A stretch of DNA of 64,000 nt. It comes from Sialis fuliginosa (Eukaryota; Arthropoda; Insecta; Megaloptera; Sialidae). The DNA is taken from contig OY540821.1 in the NCBI GenBank assembly GCA_961205875.1, forward strand, positions 16,058,001-16,122,000, written 5' to 3'. The position numbers were made by a program, and so were the translations under genes. The notes beneath the pieces are model-generated. The model was given only the letters and a program-made list of their open reading frames with translations, did not search any database and was not told the DNA's origin. Positions 1-11,116 of this stretch are shown here, one piece after another; position 1 is the first letter of the stretch; each line of letters begins with the position of its first letter.

Positions 1-383
1 TTGATGACAATCGGCGAATAGATGTTAAAATGGTGGACATTTAAACTAATTATTAGTATAATTTATTTATTAATTAAAATATTATCATAGCTACTGCTTT
101 ACATTGTTTCAAATTTGACGATTCTTTCTTTTATATTTTTTGTGTCGTAATACTTATCATTTTGCAAATGTCCATTACTGGTCTTACTTTACCCAGTACT
201 GGAGAAAAAACATAAACAAAATAAAAGGCTTTAGTTAAAAAACAAACTATATTTGCGGACTTTGGTAATTAAATTGATTAAATAAGGAGTAACTTGTTTT
301 ATTAATAACATGATTTTATGACAATTTAAAAAAAAGCCAGTCAACCACAAAAAATAGCGGCTATAACTGATGCCCGTACCTTA
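1..383 (+). mobile_element. Family B MITE, 3' part, cut by window start
   Basis: This is the right-hand portion of the family B element whose fuller copies lie at 18635-19119, 29545-30006 and 31205-31629. It shares the internal block beginning TTGATGACAATCGGC and the run down to a degenerate right terminus (GCCCGTACCTTA, where others have GCCAGTACCTTA). The left terminus lies outside the window. There is no coding capacity, so it is a non-autonomous DNA transposon. The superfamily is not established. Confidence 0.75.
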
Positions 384-530
384 TATTGAGGTGAAAAAAA
401 TCAAGATTAAGTGAATGTCAGAAATATTTCCATCTAAATCTTAATTTTGAATTTCTGTTGTATGTAAGAAAATAACAATTCTTTCGTCAGCGAAATAAAT
501 TAAAAGTTAAGTTTTTTTTGGCCAGTACAA

Positions 531-1070
531 TACAGTAAAAGCTCTTTATTCGCGGGGTATATTTTCCATAAATTTGCCGCGAATACAGAAACCGTGAATA
601 CGGAATGGTAATTTATATGGGATTATAGGAAATACGTTCCTAGGTGACAAAATAAATAAACAAATACAATATAAAAAAATCAATTTAATTGAAGTTTTTG
701 ACCATATTGATTAATTATTATCTTCAGGCTTAGGCAATGGTTTAAAGAATTTTGTAATTTTTTCTTGCTTGGCAGTTTTTAAAAGCTCCTTCAATTCATA
801 CTGATATTCAGCAGTGGCATTAGCAATTTGCCTCTTAAAAATAAGACTTCGTTCCATAGACGGATCAATTTTCATAAAAAGCTCATTTGCCATTCTTAAA
901 CCTTCACTAAGATTTTTTATTGGAATCCTTTTTATTATTATGTATGTATTGATTAGATCCGCGAATAAAGAAATCTTTAGCCGCAAATATAGGAATTGGG
1001 TCGCATTTTTTTAATCCGCGAATAGTGAAAACGCGATTGAAGGAAACGCGAATAAGGAGCTTTTACTGTA
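531..1070 (-). mobile_element. pogo/Tigger-like non-autonomous DNA transposon
   Basis: The termini are inverted repeats beginning TACAGTAAAAGCTC on the left and its complement on the right, with TA at both ends as expected for a Tc1/mariner-superfamily target site. Inside lie further GCGAATA-type subterminal repeats and a 91-codon minus-strand reading frame that resembles the C-terminus of a pogo/Tigger transposase. At about 540 bp it lacks room for a complete transposase, so it is probably an internal-deletion derivative mobilised in trans. The termini and TA duplication are seen directly. The superfamily is inferred from the reading frame. Confidence 0.75.
711..986 (-). pseudogene. Transposase C-terminal remnant (pogo/Tigger/jerky type)
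   Basis: The frame is 91 codons and ends at a natural stop. Its second half has a run around residues 40-85 with DPSMERSL, then IFKRQIANA, then KQEKITKFFK. This pattern matches the C-terminal tail of Tigger/jerky-like transposases, where a helical segment with SMER or similar is followed by a KQ..I..FFK tail. No DDE catalytic core or DNA-binding domain is present. The first residues run into the element's repetitive flank and are probably not ancestral coding sequence. It sits wholly inside the 531-1070 element, antisense to the window. I infer a degenerate transposase end rather than a working gene. Confidence 0.6.
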
Positions 1071-1495
1071 TACATTTCCAGCAATGTGCAATAAATATCA
1101 ATTATGTAAGATAAAAAAACATCAAATAGATTTCGACCAACAACAATTTGTCTACGTCTGAACCAGAATCTGTGCAATTATGTTAATTTAATCCCCGACT
1201 TCCTAGTTTTCGTTGCGCAGGACCTCCATATGTCACTTTCTACCCACTTCAACGTAATTAAGAGAGTTTTTTCTGGAACAAGGGTTTCATTGTGCTAGGC
1301 CAGTTCTTCTTGATAACACTCGTGCTGGGACAGATTAAGTAGGGTAAAATAGCGAGCATCGCTTCAGTGACTTCAGTTGTAAAATTGTTGTTATAGGTCG
1401 TAGAACTTTGATTTACATTTTGTTAACTTTGTTGGCCAAATCATTTTTTAATTTTTGTTTCACTATATCTATAGTTTTTAGTCTACCCTGAGATA
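1071..1495. other. No gene recognised; slightly GC-richer stretch
   Basis: Positions 1195-1390 are visibly richer in G and C than the surroundings. Read on the minus strand they give a short open stretch (EAMLAILPYLICPSTS and onward to a stop), but I cannot assign it to any family. It could be a decayed transposon fragment. Confidence 0.3.
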
Positions 1496-1560
1496 CAGTG
1501 GCGTAGATATGGGGGGGGGGGGTCAAGGGGATCAATCTCCCCCCCATGAGTCTACTTCAT
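1496..1560. repeat. TE-like terminus with poly-G tract
   Basis: CAGTGGCGTAG is followed by a run of G and, about 20 bases later, a run of C. This arrangement resembles the ends of insect hAT-like elements that begin CAGTGGCG. No opposite end is identifiable, so only a fragment is called. The poly-G run at about 1511-1521 may also be an assembly soft spot. Confidence 0.35.
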
Positions 1561-1715
1561 GAGAAAACTCAAAGACATTTTTTTAAACTCTTCTAGTATG
1601 AACAAAATCAACTTTTTTTAAAATGCAGTAGTTAGTACGAAAAGAGTCTAATAGAATTTTATTTTCAGCTTTTTAGTCGGTTTTAAAAAGGCAAATTAAT
1701 TTTTTTTAATTTTTT

Positions 1716-2035
1716 TTGGTCAAATTTAACGATGTGTGATTGGTGCATTTTGAAATGCCGCCATAAAATTTAATAAAATAGTAATTAGTATTTTGTTTTC
1801 AAATTTATATCTGCCAAAAAATATTATTTCAATTTTATCTAGGATGCTAACTTTAATTTCATTATATATTTTATTATTGAAAACCAAATACTATTGATTA
1901 ATTTAAAATTTATCAGTTAGTTTCGAGGCGGCATTTCAAATTGCACCAATCACACATCGTTAAATTTGACCAATTTCTAATTGTCCCCATGTTAGATTTC
2001 TTATGTCTTAATCAACTTGGAATAGTTACACTGTA
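1716..2035 (+). mobile_element. Family A palindromic MITE, copy 1 (left end lost)
   Basis: The two arms pair through GTCAAATTTAACGATGTG on the left and CACATCGTTAAATTTGAC on the right. The outer right end runs through TTAATCAACTTGGAAT to ACACTGTA. The outer left ~85 bp found in other copies is missing or replaced by a T-rich tract. The right terminus carries a 4-bp interruption (GGAATAGTTACACTGTA). There is no reading frame of note. Confidence 0.8.
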
Positions 2036-2620
2036 TATACACACTTTTAAAATAATATTATATTACTTTTATCGAAAATATACACGGGCGAATTATTTAC
2101 ATATATTATAATACAAATTCATATCAGTAGTTTATTATTGTAATTAAAACTAATTCTTTATTTATTGTTAGTTCCGTATATAATATAATACGCGATAAAC
2201 CGATCAAAAACTTTACAATCTCATAACGAAATCAATGAAAATATAATAAACGATGAAAAACATATTATAACGTCTAAAGTCTAAACAAAAACGACGTGAA
2301 GAGAAAGAATTTCTCTATCAAAGGATTTCAGACACCCTATGTCAATATGGCAGATGTTACGCCTCTAACTTTCTGGAGATATTTATATATCTTCTACAAA
2401 ACTTTCATCGATTATACTTGGAAAATTTTTATTAACCTTTTACTCTCTAATGTACACTCAATGCTAATGGTCTTATTTTAATCGTAGTTATAGGAAAAAT
2501 TAGATTCTAAATAGTTTTATATTAAGACCTATTTTATTGTAATAAATTTTGAATCAACAAATTTCATTTATTACTTAACAAAAAATTATTTTGAAAATTT
2601 CGACTCTGTGTTTGACTAAT
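2036..2620. other. No gene or recognisable element
   Basis: The sequence is AT-rich. A 61-codon open stretch at 2296-2481 has no recognisable domain and codon content typical of random AT-rich DNA, so I do not call it. Confidence 0.4.
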
Positions 2621-2621
2621 T

Positions 2622-2667
2622 ATGCGAAGTGCGTGTTGAGCATGCACATGATAGGGTTCCGTAGTCA
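2622..2667 (-). repeat. GGGTTCCGTAG-type TE fragment
   Basis: Reads GTGCGTGTTGAGCATGCACATG then ATAGGGTTCCGTAG. The complementary version appears at 62838-62880 (TACGGAACCCTATCATGTG, then CAACACGCAC). This terminus type is widespread in insect genomes. Only one end is present here. Confidence 0.6.
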
Positions 2668-3374
2668 TTCTCACTACGATTTATAAAAAGAGTTATTTCA
2701 AAAATATTCACAAACTATTTTTGCTACATTGTTCGTTATAATTTTCAAATCATCTTTCGTCAAATCTCTAAATACCATTTTTTTAACTTAAAATTTCCTT
2801 TTCTGAACCACAAAATTATTTTTACCAAAAACTGTACTTAAGTAAAAGTTTAATCCATAAAAAATATATACTTAAAAATACAAGTAAATTACAAAAAATG
2901 TCAAATTGTATTAAAGTCATATACAATTATTTTTATATTAAAGAACTTACATACTTAAGTATATTCACAGGTCTATTAAGCCACAAGAAGTATATACATA
3001 TCTGACTTTCCTATACATTTAAATACTTCAATTTTAAAACTAATTTTAAGCAATTTACTTCAGTCAGTTCTTGTACATTTTAATAATAAAACAATCCCTT
3101 TTAAAAACTAATTATTCTAACAAACCACGGTCCAAATATCCATGACGTTGTGTCAGGGGACAGAAAAGTAATTTCACATCGACGAGCAGAATAAGATGTC
3201 AAAGCAAATATACTAGAATAAATTCAAACATGTCAAATGCAAGATTGATAGCACTGGCGTCTACGAAAGAGAAATTGAATTTAAAATTGTGACAAATCTG
3301 TCAAATGTTCTCTCTATCTATAATATTGTTTGTTTGTTTTAAATGAATAATATTGAGTTATGTATGTATATATG
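2668..3374. other. No gene seen
   Basis: AT-rich sequence without a credible reading frame or repeat partner inside this window. Confidence 0.4.
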
Positions 3375-3761
3375 TACAGTCGCCTGCAGAACTCGTCTGG
3401 CACCCTAAAGGCTAGAATCGCTTACAACAGATTCCAAATTTAAAGACAAACATTATCGGTTATCTTTTTCTATCAGGTTTAATATATTTAAAAACTAAAA
3501 TTCGGAATACCAAATATTTATTGCCACAAAATTTACGTATACAATTTTCAATAGATTACATAATAATTTAATTTCACAAATATATATGAGTACTATAAAC
3601 GAAGAGTAGTTCTTTATCTAGCAAATGAATTTTAAAATATTTTTGTTTGATACATGTAGAAATGATTTAAATATCATAATTATCAAATGGGAGGAGCCTA
3701 CTAAGTTTGTGATAAACAAAAATGAATACAAACTGCAAGACCATTAATGCAGGTGACTGTA
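3375..3761 (+). mobile_element. Family L MITE, copy 1
   Basis: The left end is TACAGTCGCCTGCA and the right end TGCAGGTGACTGTA, imperfect inverted repeats of about 14 bp. A near-complete inverted copy lies at 47715-48069 and a partial copy at 4732-4911. In both full copies the ends sit inside GTAC, consistent with a TA target duplication and a Tc1/mariner-type element. There is no coding capacity. Confidence 0.85.
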
Positions 3762-4731
3762 CCTAGTGTAAGGAGGAGAAAAACATCATGTTTGTAGAGA
3801 AAAATCAAAATGTAAAATATTAATCTAAGAAAGCGTACATACTTTTAACTTTTTTATAAATACATGAAATATACTGTATAATAAAGTATAGTGATCATAA
3901 AAAAATTCGTCCCTGAATCACATACGACCATTATATCAATGATGTCTGTGAACGCTCTACAGCCAAAACGGTGAGACTTACAGACATGGAATTTAAAACT
4001 TAAGGTTCTTGTATACTGTAGATGTACACTTTCTATTTTTGAAAACCATCACTAAACCGGAAACGGATGTTTACTGATGTTAATTTTTGAATTATTTTTT
4101 AAATGGTGCACAGTATATAAAAAACAGCATTTAGGATTTTGTCAGTGTTTTATTTCTTATACGAAAGTAGGTAGATATCTTCTTGATAACAATCTTTCAT
4201 CAAATTGACGTTCGGGCAACCTATTGGATTTCATATTTATGTAGTAGAAATAATAAAAAAGCACTTGAAAATAAAAATCAAAGAAAATTTATTTTTGTGA
4301 ACAAACAGAAGTCAAACCAGAAGTAATTTCTGTTGCGAGTTTCAGAACAAATACATACCACAAACAAATTGAAAATCAATCATATATTGGGTTCAAAAAA
4401 CCTCCTAACTTACAAATGGCAACGCAGATATATAGTGGAGTAATGCCTCAACGGAATTACCCCCTTTATTCACTTCCGCCTATTCTTGTGTAAATCAAAT
4501 TGCATGTACATAAAAAAATCAAACAAGTACAAAAATATTTGGAGAAATTTAAATTCAGAAACATAAGAAATTACTCAACAATTATATTATTTATATCTAG
4601 GTATCTCAGTGGTTCCCAACTTTTAGAAGACCGAGGACCCACTGAAGTGAAAATTGCTTCGTCGTGAACAAAATTTTGTACTATGGGCTTCAGAATTCAT
4701 CTCATTAATTAATTTTGTATCAAGTTTAACA
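3762..4731. other. No gene seen
   Basis: AT-rich. AGTGGTTCCCAACTTTTAG at about 4610 resembles the terminus of hAT-type elements, but no matching end is visible. Confidence 0.35.
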
Positions 4732-4911
4732 TATTTATATACTAAAATTTGGAATATCAAATATTTATTGCCACAAAATTTACTTATACAATTTTCAATA
4801 GATTACATAATAATTACATATACTATAAACGAAGAGTAGGTACTTTTTTATCTTTGTTTGGTACATGGAGAAATGATTTAAATACTATAATAATCAAATG
4901 GGAGGAGCTTA
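4732..4911 (+). repeat. Family L MITE, internal fragment
   Basis: It matches the internal part of the 3375-3761 element from TATTTATATACTAAAATT through AAATGGGAGGAGC. Both terminal repeats are absent, and the fragment carries small deletions relative to copy 1. Confidence 0.75.
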
Positions 4912-6800
4912 TTTTCGATGTCAAAAGTGGAGCAATCTAAAAAATTTTTAGAAAATCATAACGCATGACATTAATCTATATTTATAAATTAATAAAAAAT
5001 TAGTCGTCCTCCTTAAAAAATATATTTTTTAAGTTATGCTATTATATTAACCCCAAGAAAGTATAAATTTAATACATTTAATAAATTTTTTATATTCAAC
5101 ACTTTCAAAATCGCAAATCTTACATTTTAAGATCTTTAAAATTCATTAACGATTAATAAAAAAAGTAAATAACGTATTCTTGTAAATATATAGAAGAGAT
5201 AAATAAAAAAGGGGTTAAAAGAGGTGCAAAGGGGAAGAGGATGGGGGCAGTTAATCTGCTATTAATGTTACAAACATATTTACAAAGTGTCTCTCTAAAT
5301 AAATTACCTTCCTTATCTCCTTTAAAAGGATCTGCTTGTATAATAAAAACACTGTACGAAAATTTTGACACTCTTTAAATTTGATAGATCGTTTATGTCA
5401 TACCTCACCTAATTTATCATATCGCGGTAGAGTTTTTTTAGCTTCAGCTGGGACTATTGTTTAGGAATACGCAAATAGTTTTTTTTCGTCGTTCCATAAA
5501 ATACTTGACTTGATAAGTATAATATTATAATATCAAGTTGATAACCGGATAATATTTATTTATAACAAAATTTATTATTATACTCTATTTTATTTAAAAA
5601 TGCAGTGGTTTCCGGGGTTTTGACGGTACGAATCTTAGACAAGGAAAGATAAAAGATAAAGGACAAATAACACATTACCTAGCGTTGTTACCATATCGCT
5701 CCACGAAAAATCACTCCACGAGTCATTGGCGTATCATTCAGATTTTAAAATAAATATCAGTTGTTTTGAATTATAAAATTAATTAATAATAAATGTTTTA
5801 TATTGTCTATAAAAGTATTTCCAGTGATAATTGATTAACAGAGAACTGATTGACTGTGACATGGACAAAACAGTTATTTTAGTGTATTTAATAAGCATTT
5901 TCTATTTAATTTTTAAAAATCATTTCATAGTACGTACAAAAACAAATTCATTATGTTAATTCTAAGTTAAAATTTTATACCTTACAAAGAAAACGCGAAA
6001 ATCTTATGGAATTACCTATATAGAAAATATTTATCAAACTTAAACCATGCAGGTTTATAAATATGTCCAAAATATTCTTCATAAATAAAGACAGAACTAT
6101 GAAAACCAACCTACATGTTATACATCCATCCTTTACTAATACAAACTTATATTTCGTTTATATCACATTACAAAAGAGAAATAGTTATATACAGAAAAAC
6201 TTCACACGATATCTCTATCTTTGTTTTGTAATGAGAAAAGTTAGTTTAATGTAGTAACCATACACCAGAATACATATGAAAAGAAATAGATATATGCTAT
6301 AATATATATCTAGTATATTTAGCTCTTTATCTATGTAAACATTATTTATGTCGTTTTTTAAACAAAGAACAACTCATGGCAGCTTCATGTTATAATATGT
6401 CATTGTCTTTTTTATTTAAATACATTTTATCGATATCAGGGCCGGTTTTATATTTAATTGATGTCTAATTTATTTTAATGTATGGTAATATTATAATTAA
6501 CATGTAATTTAAATTGAATTCAAATAAATATTAATTTATTTTCGATTTTTACGAATAAATAAAGTTGGGTCAAAAATAATGTAAAAAGGTCACTTACAGA
6601 AGCTTCGTGATATATTTTATTCTCATATGATTTTATATAGGAAGTACGTACTTAGGTCCCCTTTCTATCATTAGTTTTTATTTGAAAACTGTCCAAGATG
6701 TTTACATTGTATTTTATTTTTTATTTGAACTTACGATACTTGACATTTAACCTAGTTACGAACAGTGTATACAACAGAATGACTTTATCAGTTGTAAATA
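4912..6800. other. No gene seen
   Basis: A long AT-rich stretch with scattered stop codons in all frames. CAGGGCCGGTTTTAT at about 6438 resembles the CAGGGCCG terminus of the element at 8195 but has no partner end. Confidence 0.4.
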
Positions 6801-7182
6801 TACAGTGTATTCCAAGTTAGGAAATTTAACATGGTGACAATTAGAAGTGTTGTAGTAGCCTTTGGTCAAATTTAACGATGTGTGATTGGTGCATTTTGAA
6901 ATGCCGCCATAAAATTTAATAAAATAGTCATTAGTATTTTGTTTTCAAATTTATATCTGCCAAAAAATATTATTATAATTTTATCTAGGATGCTTAAATT
7001 AATGAAATTAAAGTTTAAAACAAAATACTGTTGATTAATTTAAAATTTATCAGTTAGTTTCGAGGCGGCATTTCAAAATGCACCAATCACACTTCGTTAA
7101 ATTTGACCAAAGGTTACTACAACATTTCTAATTGTCCCCATGTTAAATTTCCTATGTCTTAATCAACTTTGAATACACTGTA
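6801..7182 (+). mobile_element. Family A palindromic MITE, copy 2 (full length)
   Basis: It starts TACAGTGTATTCCAAGTT and ends GAATACACTGTA, with TA at both ends. Long arms pair through GGTCAAATTTAACGATGTG and its complement, leaving a central AT-rich loop. The left arm has lost about 12 bp (GATTAAGACATA) that other copies retain. Tc1/mariner-type MITE by termini and TA target; no coding capacity. Confidence 0.85.
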
Positions 7183-7555
7183 TAACATAGTAATAAAATT
7201 ACATATTATATAGATGATGGTTTATTAAAAAAACGTATCGACTTTTGATAGTTAATATCTTGTTAAATTAGGCCACAAAATATTATCAATTTTTAATAAT
7301 GTAATAATGAAAAACCGAATCTTCTCAATAATTTTAGGTCAACCACTTTCAGATGATAGCTATTGTAATAATAAACAAACTCTATTTTTAATATATTCAT
7401 GCAGTAAATTTGTCTATAATGAAATCTTTATTGGTGTTCTAATATAAATATTAAAAATACTTCTATTATGTTTACTTTAGGGTATATAAATACGCATTAA
7501 TGTAATATCTATATATATTTTTTAATAGTTGCATATAAAATTAAGTGACATAATA
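7183..7555. other. No gene seen
   Basis: AT-rich spacer between family A and family C repeats. Confidence 0.4.
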
Positions 7556-8095
7556 TTAATAACTAGAAATTTCTCGCATTTTCGCTTTCATTTTTACTTC
7601 CATGTTCTGAAAGAAATGGAAGTATTGTAATACCATCGAAAAATCGTGTCCGAGATAATGACAGATTCTGAATGTACTAACTTCAAAACTTAAAGAAAAG
7701 TTAATTTCCGCATGGCGGCTGTGCGTGTGTCTGTGTGTCTGTGTGTCTGTGCGGATGTAGAATTTTATTTCTTTCACGATAACTACTGTAAAAATGCACC
7801 GATCTGAATTATTTTTGGGGGAAATGTTTGTCTCAGAGAGTACTCCAGACCTATTGATTTTGGTGTTAATCGGATTAGGGGTTTTGGAAATATTCGAAAT
7901 TTTGTAACTTTTTTCGTCTAAAAAGTGAACATTGCGAGTATTATCTCACTAATTTTGACAAGACTTGGTACATTTGGAGTTCAATTGGACCTAAGGGACA
8001 TTTATTATTTGTACGTGCCTAAAAAGCCATTTAAGGGATGAAAATGAATTTAGAAGAATATTCAATTGTTTAAAAAACAATGGTAAAATGCTTTA
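7556..8095 (-). repeat. Family C dispersed repeat, copy 1
   Basis: It contains the family's hallmark segments: CGATAACTACTGTAAAAATG, a block around GGATTAGGGGTTTTGGAAAT, and a minus-strand reading frame (7556-7777) containing FSLSFEVSTFRIC, then HDFSMVLQYFHFFQNMEV. Related copies are at 15390-15662, 40145-40378 and 61908-62220. A GT-rich microsatellite (TGTGTCTGTGTGTCTGTG, about 7719-7750) interrupts it. Three of the four copies keep the same short frame open. The class is unknown; a fragment of a larger retroelement or DNA transposon is possible. Confidence 0.7.
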
Positions 8096-8194
8096 AATCT
8101 TACGAGACCGAGGGAATGTATGAGACGAGATAACTTTTACAAAACGAGACCAAGACAAGACTTATAAATCCTATACGAGATGAGTCTTACCAAA

Positions 8195-8423
8195 CAGGGC
8201 CGTAACTAGAAGCTCTGGAGCCCCTCAGAATTTGCAAAAATAAAAATTTTTAATCCTTACATGCAAATTTTACACTTATTACTAATTTTGATTTTAATAA
8301 CCGTAAAATTTAAGTTGGCAAAGAAAAAAAAGGTCATTAAAATCAAAATCTGTAATAAGTGTAACATTTTCAAGTTAGAACCAAATAAAAAAACTAGTTT
8401 AACTGCTGGTAGTTACGGCCCTG
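8195..8423. mobile_element. hAT-like foldback MITE with 8-bp target duplication
   Basis: Terminal repeats are CAGGGCCGTAACTA and its exact complement. The flanks are TTACCAAA on the left and TTATCAAA on the right, an 8-bp target duplication with one mismatch, which is the hallmark of hAT elements. Internally, TTACACTTATTACTAATTTT pairs with the complementary AAAATCTGTAATAAGTGTAA, making a foldback. There is no coding capacity at 229 bp. The right end was later included in a tandem duplication. Confidence 0.8.
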
Positions 8424-8640
8424 TTATCAAAACTTAATTTAAAAAAAAATTCGAATAATACACCTAAGATTTTAATAAGATTTTTTCTTTGTCTGAATAC
8501 GGTCCTGCAAAACATTTTCAAGTTAGAACCAAATAAGTTTAACTGCTGGTAGTTACGGCCTTGTTATCAAAACTCAATTTTAAAAAAAATTCGAATAATA
8601 CACCTAAGATTTTTTCTTTGTCTGAATACGGTCCTGCAAA
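8364..8640 (+). repeat. Two-copy tandem duplication across the MITE end
   Basis: Unit 1 is 8364-8511 and unit 2 is 8512-8640. Both run from ACATTTTCAAGTTAGAACC, through the right end of the hAT-like MITE (GGTAGTTACGGCC), to TGAATACGGTCCTGCAAA. Unit 2 is shorter by small deletions and has one C-to-T change in the MITE terminus (GGCCTTG). The duplication therefore postdates the MITE insertion. Confidence 0.85.
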
Positions 8641-8800
8641 GCGCGCGCCGCTCGCAGAATCCGCGGCAGCAGGTTTGCTCAAGACAGCGGTAGTTTGTGC
8701 TGCGCTCTCAGAGGAATGGTCCGATGACCTGTATCTCGAGACCCCTTTTATAAAACCACGTGCAACAATAATACAACTCGCGATTGACTCGTACATAAAT
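8637..8800 (+). promoter_or_regulatory. CpG-rich patch; possible promoter or 5' UTR exon
   Basis: About eleven CpG dinucleotides fall within roughly 105 bases (AAGCGCGCGCCGCTCGC and onward), in sharp contrast to the AT-rich surroundings. The patch is open in one frame on each strand (minus-strand residues such as SRYRSSDHSSES, plus-strand LKTAVVCAALSEEW), but neither translation is recognisable. A consensus splice donor (CACG followed by GTGAGTGT) lies 3' at 9028 on the + strand. By inference it could be the non-coding first exon and promoter of the transporter gene whose start codon is at 14935. It could equally be a fragment of an unrelated gene or transposon. Confidence 0.3.
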
Positions 8801-10704
8801 GTTTTATAATAATTAACTCTTTCATAAAATGTGATTCATATGTAATTAATGTTATTGTATTAAATTTGGTGTTGATGTTTAATAAATATAGTAAATAATA
8901 AACGTATGCTGTAAATTGGCCATTTTTTATCGACTAAACTATCGGGCATGATGTTATTTATAAATTATTATTCTAGTATAATTTTTTATTTAAATTGTTA
9001 ATAATAATAATAGCTTATATATACACGGTGAGTGTTTAGTGTTTTAAAATTGTGTTTTATTACACTTTTTTGATAAATATATTTGTAGTAGATATGTACA
9101 TATTTATGTTGCAGTAATTGTAATCATAAAAATAATGTTTATCATTCTGTAAAAAAAAATTATCTTGCATGTTAGAAACTTGTAATCTGTCTTTTTGAAA
9201 GATTGTATGTTAATGTATTATTAATAACAAAATAACAATACTCTTAATGGTATATAATATGACTTAAATGCTACTTAGTTAAGTAAAATTCTCAATGATT
9301 TATATATTTTGTGGTGTTCGGTAGATATTATGTTAAAAATACTAATTTTCCAGAAGAGCAGTTATAAATTATAATGTTTCATTTTTGGGTGATATATTTA
9401 AGTGCAGCACGCAATTTGAATAATAGGTTATGTAAAAAAAGTTTCATTACCATGGGGGTGCGTTACATAATGCAAAAATATTCAGGAATAATATATTGTC
9501 CGTTAACTAACACGAGATTGACGTTATTCTTAAGTTTAATCACGGTTAGTTAACGGACGATTTACTTGCCATGATTTTTTTTAACGTGATAAATCATAAA
9601 TATATACTTTAAGAATTTACTCTAAGGGAAAATGAAAATTCTGGAAAGGGGGGATTTTAGATGGACAATTGAACATGGGATATAGTATTCAAGTTATTCG
9701 ATTTTTTGATAATATAGAAAATATATTAAATGTTATAGAATAGAACAAATAATTATTTAGTTTTTTAAATATTTAATAAGAAAAAAAATCTGCGAAGTAA
9801 ATGTAAAGTGCTTCCTTGTGCTAAATTCGCCAAAAAAAACCATTTAATTTTTATACAATTTTATTATAAAATATTTTAAAGTAAATTGAGATAAATCTTT
9901 GTAAGGGAATATTTCATTAAGTAAAATTTAATCATGTTTGAAATAACAGAAAATGAAAAGATATAATATTTGCATATGTCTGACAAAAAATTAACATCCC
10001 TATGTACCGTAATAAAATTTTACACCCTGTATATGTACAAATATAAACAACAAACTTACAGTAAAAGTATGCAAATTTATTCTATCATACACCGTATATC
10101 TGTTACAAAGTTATATTATTTTTGACTGTTGAGAAGTAGCCTCCAGCTAAATACACTAACAATAAGTAATTATTAAATATCAATAATAACTAATATTTGT
10201 AACTCACATATTATGACAGTGAAATGTATTTGTAACTAGTACTTATTTTGCATTAATCATATTTTAAATTAATTTGAAAATGTTACAATTTACTACACAT
10301 GTATATAACATATTATATTTCATATCAATTTTCTCCGAATATTTAAATATTAATGGAAAAACAAATATTAAAGTAACTCAAAAAATTTAAACTTTATAAA
10401 TAAATTTCCAACGATTATATAGGCCTACGTTTTGATCCTTATAAAATGTCAACTTAATTCAAGTATGTAAGAATTTTGAATAAAACAGTTTTACATAATT
10501 TGATATACGTTTCTTTATATTAAATTTTGGGGATATAGAAAATACCTCATACTTTTACCAGAGAAGCTTTATATGTATATATATACATTATTTAAGTAAA
10601 AATCTTATAGGGGTTATAAAAATTTCATTATTCAAATAAAAAAAAAATATGACTGGTTTTACAATGTATTATTATTATTTCATCTATTTTTGTTTTCATT
10701 GACA
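8801..10704. other. No coding gene seen
   Basis: AT-rich. It contains the candidate splice donor at 9028 and a hairpin at 9498-9558. ACACCCTGTATATGTAC near 10020 resembles the ACAGGGTGT termini of insect transposons, without a partner. Confidence 0.4.
9498..9558. repeat. Hairpin with 14-bp perfect arms
   Basis: GTCCGTTAACTAAC (9498-9511) and its exact complement GTTAGTTAACGGAC (9545-9558) flank a 33-base loop. Each arm contains the palindrome GTTAAC. It may be a tiny foldback element remnant. Confidence 0.7.
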
Positions 10705-10798
10705 TAAGGTACTGGCACCAGTCTTGAACAAACCACATCAATCCCAAAAAACAGTATACTTTGCTCTTAAAGTGTTCATGACTGGTGCCAGTACCTTA
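10705..10798. mobile_element. Miniature 94-bp family B element
   Basis: It begins TAAGGTACTGGCACCAGTC and ends GACTGGTGCCAGTACCTTA, which are perfect inverted repeats. Only the outermost portions of the ~460-bp family B element remain, including the CTTTGCTCTTAAAGTG segment near the right end. It looks like an extreme internal-deletion derivative that keeps the likely transposase-recognition ends. Confidence 0.85.
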
Positions 10799-11116
10799 TT
10801 AAATCCGCTCTATAAATATAAGAGGCAGTAAAGTATTTAATATTGAACTATCATGGTCAGAAGAGTCTCTGGTATAGCGAAAATAACTCAATCTCAGCAA
10901 CGACAAACGACTTTTATTAAAATTTTGATTTATTGATACTTGAATTTGTATTTCTGTCACATTGCATTTATATTGAACTAAGATTGCACACGAGATGAAA
11001 CAAGATTTGTAACACAGTTTCGTATTTATTTCATAAAAATTGAAACCATCTTCTCTAGTGACAATTAAGCCAATTTTTTTTTTAGTTAGTTAGAGTTATT
11101 TTTATGTATGGGCTAA
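10799..11116. other. No gene seen
   Basis: AT-rich. GCACACGAGATGAAACAAG near 10985 belongs to a loose set of CGAGACGAG-like sequences also seen near 8100, 26525 and 35070. Confidence 0.35.
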
